A DNA stretch of 64,000 bases. It comes from Agelas oroides. Its lineage: Eukaryota; Porifera; Demospongiae; Agelasida; Agelasidae. Position 1 is the first letter of the stretch, and each line of letters begins with the position of its first letter. The translations under genes were made by a program, and so were the position numbers. The notes under the pieces are model-generated. The model saw only the letters and a list, made by a program, of their open reading frames with translations, had not been told where the DNA came from and ran no database searches. Below, one piece after another: positions 59,101 to 64,000 of the stretch. The DNA is taken from contig OX422185.1 in assembly GCA_949130485.1 (NCBI GenBank), positions 4,207,115 to 4,271,114 of the forward strand, in the 5' to 3' direction.

Positions 59101-62100
59101 TACAAACAATGCAGACATTATGACAGTCTAGGCAAGTGGCAGACATTCACTTATGTGTAGCTATCTGTTTCAAAAGGATGCATACATTCATAGTACCAAC
59201 TGAGTAAGTTCTGCTACCCTCTGTAGTATGTCAGAATGTTGGTCATTACCCACAGTACATATTTTACTTCATTACTTAAATGTTGCCACTGGAATAGTCA
59301 ATACCCTACACTACCCTCAAATAGTAGCTCCACAACTGGTAGTCTCGTCCCCAGACCGAATTTTATGCACGTGACCTGCGGCCTTGTTGATGGTCTGGAC
59401 ACTTTCACAAGAAAACTGGATCCAGTTGATGTATAGTGGCCAGTAATTGTAGGTGTGGTGATGTATACACGTAATTTACTTCCCTCAGCAATCTGATTGG
59501 TATTACAACATACCACTACAGCTTATACTTAGGCCCCAGTTTTCCCAGTGAACGTGTTCAGACTCTGTTTTTGCAGCGCACACTCGAAAACCTCGGTCTG
59601 GGGACAAAGCTACAAAACTGGAAGAGGTGAGCAAATAATCCACTACTTGCCAGAAGGTGTCATAGTGATTATGGTACTGCTGATTCTAAGTTCAAGTTAG
59701 CTCATTCTCAGGCCACCAATAAGTTTGTCACAAAGAGATTTAGATGTTATGGGGAAATAAAAGAAAGTGAAAAGGCCGGCAGCTGCAGGGAATCAAACCT
59801 AGGACAACCTGGCTTTAGCAGCTAGTACTCTACCACTGAGCTACAACAGCTGGCTAACCTGCCTGGATATCAGTTAATTTTTTGCTTCCTTTTGTAGTTT
59901 ATTTCTCTCCATCAGGTGACTTACCTGCACTTGGCAGTTCAAGGAGGCCATATGAACACTGTGAAATACCTTGTTGACAAAGGAGCTAGAATCAACATCA
60001 AAGATGATCATGGGGTAAGTGTTTGAGACTATAGCAGTGAAAATAGATTATTTTAAAACAAAAGCTTGTTAGTTGAGGATTTGTGGTAATTACTTATTGT
60101 AGATGACAGTGGTATTCATGTTTGTGAACAGAGTGAGGAATAAATTTAGGGAGAAAATATGTTGGATCCAGCTGGGATTCAAGTTAACCCAATACTGAAT
60201 ACCATAGCCTAGCACTCTTACCACTAAGTTACTTGGACCCATGGGCTAGGTAAGCAGCATTGCCTAGAAGCCTCAGCTGAATTCCAACTTAAGAGTATCT
60301 AAATAACTAGTAGAAATTGGGTTTGAATCTGGTCATCACAGTTGTAGCATATGAGGAGGATGAGTACTAGTATTTATACACAATGCTAGTCTTCCTAAAC
60401 TACATTACCTACTTGAAATTCGTTACTATTTTTACATCAGCGGACTCCCCTGCACATGGCAGCTAGAGAAGGCTGTGACTCCACAGTAAAACTCCTTGCT
60501 GACAAAGGAGCTGATATCAACATCAAAGATTATAATGGGGTATGTGAGGCTATACTACTGACATTGCATTAATATTGTACCTTGACAATAAATAGTGTCT
60601 GTGTCTCCATAGATAGTAGTTCTACTACTCTACTATCTTTGCAGTCTCCATGCAAGTATGCCTTAACCCAGTAATCCCTAAACAATCTATTTGGCATCTT
60701 TTGCTTACATCAGCACTGTGAAAATGTGCTGTGGAGATACGTAGGGTCTGGTTATTTTCTATGGTGGGACAGGTGGACGTGGGTGTAAACCTATGGGTAA
60801 AAGCACCAGCTGACAGCTGTTGGGTTTTGCTATAGAAAAATCTTTGTGGATCATTTCTCTCCTTCTTGGCACAAGCTTAGAAAATGCTCTTGTTGGTCCT
60901 CCATTTCTGGCACTGGAGGCAGTTTTCAGTCTGGTTACAAAATGTAGTTAGAGTCATAAATCTGCACACAATGGCTGAAAGCACCCTTGGCTGAAAGTCT
61001 ATTTGGCTTAGTCAGCTTTGCCAGACCTTTTATCCACCCAGTATTTGTTCAATGATGTCAGTGGCAACTCAGGTCAGTTAAGGTGGCCCCCAAATGTATT
61101 ACTCATGACACAGAAGTATGCGAAAGTATTGCTATAGTTCGTGAAAGTATTTCCATAGTTTGCAGAGATTGAATAGCTGCGTGTGTAAGCTTCTTAGCTT
61201 TGCCACTGTTAGTCTAGCTGCTAGTCCATATTGTTTAGCTTTGTATTATCGATGGTGTGAAGTAGGTGGGTCTGACCAAGAGTTTATAACAGTAAGAGTG
61301 TGCAGTTCCCATATGGTTTGGTTCTCAATACTTTCACGCCATATTTGATGCCCCCTCACGTGATACGTGTGGGTGGAGCATGCATTGCGCATGCGTAGTA
61401 TAGTATGGCACTTGTATGACGGTTGAGCTGTACACATTAGACGGAAAGGTGTGCATGATCGTTCGAAAATGCATGTGGTCTAATGGTTAGGGCTCAGTGT
61501 ACAGGTTAGGGTTAGGGTTAGGGCTAGGGTCAGGAAGTGGGGTTTATTCCATCTTTTTTTTTTTTAAAAGTGGCAAACACCTTATGCGGTGCCACTTGTG
61601 GCAATGTGGTGTAAGTACGACGTAGGGACCCTGGCCCCACCCCCTCATGGGTCATGTGACAGGGGACATGAAACAGCGTGAAAGTAATGAGACCCCATAT
61701 GGTTTCTATACCCGCCATCTGGATAGGATGACATAGGCAATCAGCAGTGAATATTGTAAGCTGTGAAAACACAGCAGTAAAGAGACGGGCTTTTACTACA
61801 GTGTTCACATAGCTAATGTACACTAGCACCTAGAATGGCTTCATGTTAAGTACCTACTAAGCATACTCACTGCTGATTGCCTATGTCATCCTATCCAGAT
61901 TGCGGGTGTAGAAACCATATGGGAGTTGCACACTCTTACTGTTATAAACTCTTAGTCTGACTTACCAAAGGGTTGCCATTGAGACCAAGCATGGCGTGTT
62001 TCCGGGAGCAAGAGAGAGGAATATGGCTGGAGCTACTGGAGTGACGATGACCTATCATCTTTGGAGGTTGATGCGGAATGTCAGATGCTTAAATTTCTGG

Positions 62101-63417
62101 CTAAAACTTTGAGAATGTGTAGTGGACTAGTTCTGTAACCTAGGGACAGAGGCAGTTGTTGCTGTCACTGCATGGAGAGGTGAGCTTTATAAATGCTGAT
62201 TTGAGGCGTAAAAACACTTATGTTTCCTTCTTGGAGCTTCACGGTGTATCTTGTGCAGTGTCCCTACCCTTACTCAGATAGCTAAAGCAAAGAGCTTTCG
62301 CTGATTGTCCATTTCATTGGGATTGAAAGGCGTTTGACGTTCTGCATATAGGAAAATATAATTAATGCAATTAAACTCTGACCCCTTCGGTTTTTGGGAT
62401 TGTTGGCATGTTGCCATGGTAATGCTTGTTTATAATAAACTACAATCTCTTTGCTACTTGGTCAATCAAGGATTAAGTTAAAACATGAAAGTTCACAAAG
62501 TGAAGAACTTGCCACTCATTCAGGGTGGAGAATGTGTATGCAAAACATACTCTTTCGGTCCTCCCCTTTTGCTTACCTATACTCAGAGTGGTTAAGGCAT
62601 ATCCCAGTTTTGATTTCAGCTGAATCTTTGCTTTCTCCTTCGTACTTTGAGCAAGTATTTAGCGCTTGGTTAGATACAGCCTCCAGATGGTTGGACAGCC
62701 CCTCCCCCTTTGTCTACATTGATGTCACTCACATTATAAATGCTACAAATGCCGCTCATTTTTGCACAATAATAGCAACCAAGCAACTGGATGTGGTGGG
62801 AAGGCCTAGCTATCTGGCTCAATTTTATAATGTTAACTCCTGGTAGAGGTTGAAATGTGACATGAAAATATATTCATAGTAAACCTCTACATGATATCAT
62901 TAATTGTAGTGGTTTTAAACCTTGCTTTTTTTCTATTAGTGGACTCCCCTCCATGTTGCAGTTAGAGAAGGCTATGAGATTACAGTCAAAAACCTTGTTT
63001 GCAAAAAAGCTGATATTAACATCAAAGATATTTATGGGGTAAGTGTGAAAGTGCTGATTTGAGTTTCATTCTCAAGAACCCAGATCAAATATAGTGTGAG
63101 GAGCCACTTTGTATCATTAGAAATATTTTGCTATACTAACCTGCCCATATGTCAATCAATTTCTGCTGTTTGAACAGAGAGATTGCCAGCCTTTGCGTTT
63201 TAAGTCCATAATTAGAAATATTGGATAATTGTATGTTGTGGAATTATTTTGTAACTTTATCCCACCTGGAAGTCAGTCATTTTCTGGTTTAGGTTTGTGG
63301 TTTCTTTCTCTCCATCAGATGACTCCCTTACATGTGGCAGCTAAAAGCGGACGTTTTAAAATAGTGGAATACCTTGTTGACGAAGGAGCCAATATCAGCA
63401 CCAAAGATAGTGATGGG
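44138..63417 (+). CDS. Ankyrin repeat protein, 3'-partial, 19 exons seen
   Basis: Starts ATG ACA ACT CAA (44138-44149, donor gtgagt). Ankyrin exons: 44465-44569, 47863-47940, 48778-48876, 49398-49496, 49643-49741, 50516-50614, 51984-52082, 53146-53211, 55633-55725, 56457-56564, 56798-56893, 57055-57156, 57489-57587, 58341-58424, 59916-60014, 60441-60539, 62940-63038 and 63319-63417. All are phase 0, and joined they give 578 codons with no stop. No ZU5 or Death exon is reached, but by analogy with the first gene one may lie beyond the window. Shortened exons at 47863, 53146 and 58341 break the regular repeat and could mark old gene ends, so two or more transcripts are an alternative to one long gene. 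Confidence 0.65.
44465..44569 (+). CDS. First ankyrin exon of second gene
   Basis: A 105-bp exon encoding GNFRHIAVIQGNLDTLRHL through RDDNG. As first repeat it lacks the TPLH motif, as capping repeats often do. A small ttgata repeat adds two codons. Confidence 0.75.
45050..45655 (-). pseudogene. Broken tyrosine recombinase (YR-element integrase)
   Basis: Minus strand. QVRQGKKPRKRLPITPNI is followed by a frameshift, then IRTVWEQSS, MLWAACTLCFFGFFRAGEIT (catalytic Arg in FRAGE), LKASKTDPYRKG (catalytic Lys region), CPISAMLAYL and YAGHS. A second frameshift interrupts the HSxRIGA box (RIGAVTTTA resumes in another frame), and a TAG follows LGW. The catalytic Tyr is not found. This wording is characteristic of the recombinases of tyrosine-recombinase elements (DIRS or Crypton type) common in metazoan genomes. 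It lies inside an intron of the second ankyrin gene and is inactive. Confidence 0.8.
47863..47940 (+). CDS. Shortened ankyrin exon
   Basis: A 78-bp, phase-0 exon encoding RTPLDLAVKKGYVDIT and a tail ending GMSK. Donor gtaaag. The sequence just after it (gagctaactta, gaatattaatttacggcc) recurs at 54545 after the shortened exon at 53146. Confidence 0.65.
47960..48053. repeat. Repeat shared with 54540-54640
   Basis: gaatattaatttacggcct, agtgtagcggccaaagccac and gctacggtt recur almost unchanged near 54570-54630. Both copies follow a shortened ankyrin exon, so they are probably part of a block duplication. Confidence 0.75.
48778..48876 (+). CDS. Ankyrin exon, block copy A1
   Basis: Encodes MTDLHLEVKGGHMNTV through KDDHG. 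The tandem acceptor ccagcag could add one codon. 28 of 33 residues match the exon at 59916. Confidence 0.85.
49027..49106 (-). repeat. tRNA-like SINE fragment in duplicated intron
   Basis: The minus strand shows a B-box-like GGTTAACTTGAATCCC and a degraded A-box-like TTTAGTGGTA. The same piece occurs at 60169-60250 in the duplicated intron, better preserved there. Confidence 0.5.
49398..49496 (+). CDS. Ankyrin exon, block copy A2
   Basis: Encodes WTPLHIAAREGYDSTVEY through KDYNG; donor gtatgt. 23 of 33 residues match the exon at 60441, which shares the unusual gtatgtgaggctata intron start. Confidence 0.85.
49643..49741 (+). CDS. Ankyrin exon, block copy A3
   Basis: Encodes RTPLHIAAGEGYRVTVEN through KDNQG. 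21 of 33 residues match the exon at 62940. The intron before it is only 146 bp. Confidence 0.85.
50516..50614 (+). CDS. Ankyrin exon, block copy A4
   Basis: Encodes MTALHMAAERGRFKTVEF through KDIDG; donor gttagt. 23 of 33 residues and the rare gttagt donor are shared with the exon at 63319. Confidence 0.85.
51984..52082 (+). CDS. Ankyrin exon
   Basis: Encodes RTPLHIAARGGYIYTVEH through KDNSG, acceptor tttttcag, donor gtgagt. Full consensus repeat. Confidence 0.87.
53146..53211 (+). CDS. Shortened ankyrin exon
   Basis: A 66-bp exon encoding RTPLDVADEKGHVDIVELL and a short end, donor gtaagt. Only the helical half of a repeat is present. Confidence 0.7.
53296..53371. repeat. ~32-bp tandem repeat, 2.4 copies
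   Basis: Unit ggccaaagtacagtctggtgg followed by t(t/c)acatagct, just after the 53146 exon. Confidence 0.75.
54515..54541. mobile_element. Smallest TAGCCTCG element, 27 bp
   Basis: TAGCCTCGCTCCCAGA joined to GAACGAGGCTA, almost nothing but ends. Flanks gcttgacct (54506-54514) and gcttgagct (54542-54550) match in 8 of 9 bases. Confidence 0.75.
55633..55725 (+). CDS. Degenerate ankyrin exon
   Basis: A 93-bp exon encoding MTSLHLTAESAHVEENF through QDHNE. Two codons shorter than normal and missing the conserved Gly after the first helix, but still open and in phase. Confidence 0.65.
56457..56564 (+). CDS. Ankyrin exon with 9-bp duplication
   Basis: A 108-bp exon: PTPLTPLHVAASQGHNDTV through KDNNG. 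The actcccct start is doubled, adding three residues while keeping frame. Donor gtaagt. Confidence 0.8.
56798..56893 (+). CDS. Ankyrin exon, 32 residues
   Basis: Encodes RTPLHLAAGEGRDDTVEC through KDKNG; one codon shorter than usual in the hairpin loop (GADITKD). Donor gtacgt. Confidence 0.82.
57055..57156 (+). CDS. Ankyrin exon, 34 residues
   Basis: Encodes MTPLHLAAERGRVKVVNY through QDQDG, with one extra Ile codon in the loop. Donor gtaact. Closest to the exon at 1067. Confidence 0.82.
57489..57587 (+). CDS. Ankyrin exon
   Basis: Encodes QTALHIAARKGRDYTVKC through RDKDG, donor gtaggt. 24 of 33 residues match the exon at 1542 in the first gene. Confidence 0.85.
58141..58200. repeat. C-rich simple repeat
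   Basis: Nearly pure C tract with scattered A and T, about 55 bp. Confidence 0.85.
58341..58424 (+). CDS. Shortened ankyrin exon
   Basis: An 84-bp exon encoding RTPMDVAVERGHVVIAEFF and a tail ending AMSD, donor gtgagt. Very similar in form to the exon at 3012, which precedes the linker in the first gene. Confidence 0.72.
58430..58953. mobile_element. TA-flanked TIR element, 524 bp
   Basis: Left TACCATAAGTTCCCGAAAATA, right reversed TACTGCAAGCTCCCAAAAATA. It begins only five bases after the donor of the 58341 exon. Related fragment at 2262. No transposase. Confidence 0.75.
59340..59614. mobile_element. TAGTCTCG element, 275 bp, 9-bp target duplication
   Basis: Left TAGTCTCGTCCCCAGACCGA, right reversed TAGCTTTGTCCCCAGACCGA. 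Flanks cacaactgg (59331-59339) and caaaactgg (59615-59623), 8 of 9 matching. Confidence 0.82.
59776..59854 (-). repeat. tRNA-like sequence (SINE or tRNA pseudogene)
   Basis: On the minus strand it begins GCCAGCT, has A box TAGCTCAGTGGTAGAGTA, loop TGCTAAA, B box GGTTTGATTCC and 3' AGCTGCC followed by TTTT. The acceptor stem pairs in 6 of 7 positions, but the anticodon loop lacks U33 in the simplest fold and the T stem is imperfect. Probably tRNA-derived repeat rather than a working tRNA. Confidence 0.5.
59916..60014 (+). CDS. Ankyrin exon, block copy B1
   Basis: Encodes VTYLHLAVQGGHMNTVKY through KDDHG; donor gtaagt. Counterpart of the exon at 48778; the following intron also aligns for several hundred bases. 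Confidence 0.85.
60169..60250 (-). repeat. tRNA-like SINE fragment in duplicated intron
   Basis: Minus strand shows AACTTAGTGGTAAGAGTG (A-box-like) and GGTTAACTTGAATCCC (B-box-like). Counterpart of 49027-49106. Confidence 0.5.
60441..60539 (+). CDS. Ankyrin exon, block copy B2
   Basis: Encodes RTPLHMAAREGCDSTVKL through KDYNG; donor gtatgt. Counterpart of 49398. Confidence 0.85.
61267..61965. repeat. Compound inverted repeat with telomere-like core
   Basis: gaccaagagtttataacagt (near 61273) recurs in reverse at 61920-61965. Arms catatggtttctatacccgc at 61695-61755 and its reverse at 61866-61925 form a second pair. The whole lies in the enlarged intron between exons 60441 and 62940. Confidence 0.7.
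61504..61531. repeat. Interstitial TTAGGG repeat
   Basis: Three perfect ttaggg units in a row, then a degenerate fourth (gctaggg). TTAGGG is the common metazoan telomere unit. Confidence 0.8.
61966..62939. other. Intron with an unrecognised open frame
   Basis: A 131-codon open frame at 62451-62846 has no motif I recognise and no splice or promoter context. I do not call it a gene. The rest shows no clear feature. Confidence 0.35.
62940..63038 (+). CDS. Ankyrin exon, block copy B3
   Basis: Encodes WTPLHVAVREGYEITVKN through KDIYG; donor gtaagt. Counterpart of 49643; downstream gtgaggagccactttg matches gtgaggaggcacttcg near 49828. Confidence 0.85.
63319..63417 (+). CDS. Ankyrin exon, block copy B4 (last seen)
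   Basis: Encodes MTPLHVAAKSGRFKIVEY through KDSDG; donor gttagt. Counterpart of 50516. By the order of block A, further exons like 51984 and 53146 should follow beyond the window. Confidence 0.85.
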
Positions 63418-64000
63418 GTTAGTATATGTGAATATACTTCTGAATGAAAATTCTATTGCTGATTGACCCAGGTACCTAAAAATGGACTTTTGTATCTACA
63501 TAATCAAATACTCAGGGTTTGTAATACGTTAGTCTCAGTGTACACTAAGATGTCTGGAAGTCAGTCAATCTCTGAAAGAGTGAAATACATACTGCAACTG
63601 ATGACAACATAAAAGATACTATGCTGAGGATTTAAGAGTTGGTTTACCCTCATATGTACCCAGTTCAAGGAGGTTGAACTGGGTAACATTGAAGAGTTGA
63701 AAAAGTTTACTTCCACCATAAACAATATAGTTGACCAGACTTTTGAGCAATTGTTATGTGATTTCTGCAAGGACACATGCATGCTTTTGGTAGGAACAAG
63801 ACATGTTCAAAGCATCAAAAAGTGTTAGAAGACATCAGTTACATCATACTTAAAAATTGTGAGTTCATGCCTTGAAAACAAGGCAATCTGAGCTTAGCAT
63901 GCTAAGCAAGTGAGTATACTATTTCTTCTGCGATTCCCTTATGACAGCTCTGATGACTTCCTGCCACATAAGATGATTTTTGTTAGAATAAGTAAAGTCT

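Noticed and set aside
59776-59854. Functional tRNA gene on the minus strand
   Set aside because: A and B boxes are good, but the anticodon loop and T stem do not fold cleanly; kept as tRNA-like repeat.
62451-62846. 131-codon open frame in an ankyrin intron
   Set aside because: No recognisable motif, domain or gene context; length is possible by chance in this composition.

Overview
This window is eukaryotic. Its genes are chains of short exons joined by GT-AG introns, it carries many short repeats and DNA-transposon footprints, and it holds a (TTAGGG)-type tract. The gene content (ankyrin + ZU5 + Death domain proteins with one ankyrin repeat per 99-bp exon) and the repeat style suggest an invertebrate metazoan, most likely a demosponge similar to Amphimedon. 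That assignment is an inference; no marker gene fixes the species.

Layout. (1) 695-13145, plus strand: the 3' part of a multi-exon gene. It encodes ankyrin repeats (exons from 695 to 3089), a low-complexity linker with a short coiled coil (3464-10549), a ZU5 domain (11225-11772), a beta-rich UPA-like region (11844-12243) and a C-terminal Death domain ending at a TAA (13143-13145). The 16 chosen exons join without a frame break into 705 codons. One further ankyrin-like exon (2023) carries an in-frame stop. (2) 13.2-40.4 kb: about 27 kb without a convincing intact gene, filled with non-autonomous DNA transposons (several with clear 9-bp, 8-bp or TA target duplications, some nested), minisatellites, a frameshifted repeat-protein pseudogene at 18.1 kb and a 777-bp tandem duplication. 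It also holds a family of TATA-box units (15.2, 29.5, 30.2, 30.8, 31.0, 33.1 and 33.7 kb), most of which end in an Sm-site-like motif and a 3' hairpin. (3) 40.4-64 kb, plus strand: a second ankyrin gene, with a possible TATA promoter and untranslated exon at 40.5 kb, ATG at 44138 and 18 ankyrin exons up to 63417. It runs off the window. Its exons fall into blocks, each closed by a shortened repeat, and the 48.8-50.6 kb block is duplicated at 59.9-63.4 kb, introns included. A dead tyrosine recombinase lies inside this gene on the minus strand (about 45.05-45.65 kb).

How it fits together. ANK-ZU5-Death proteins are intracellular scaffold or signalling adaptors: ankyrin repeats bind partners, ZU5/UPA forms a regulatory module and the Death domain recruits other Death-fold proteins. 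Every ankyrin intron here is phase 0, so repeats can be gained or lost without a frame break, and both genes show recent gains, losses and damaged copies. The item most worth testing is the snRNA-like family: conserved promoter and 3' end, divergent middle, and a 3' stem preserved by wobble and one compensatory change.
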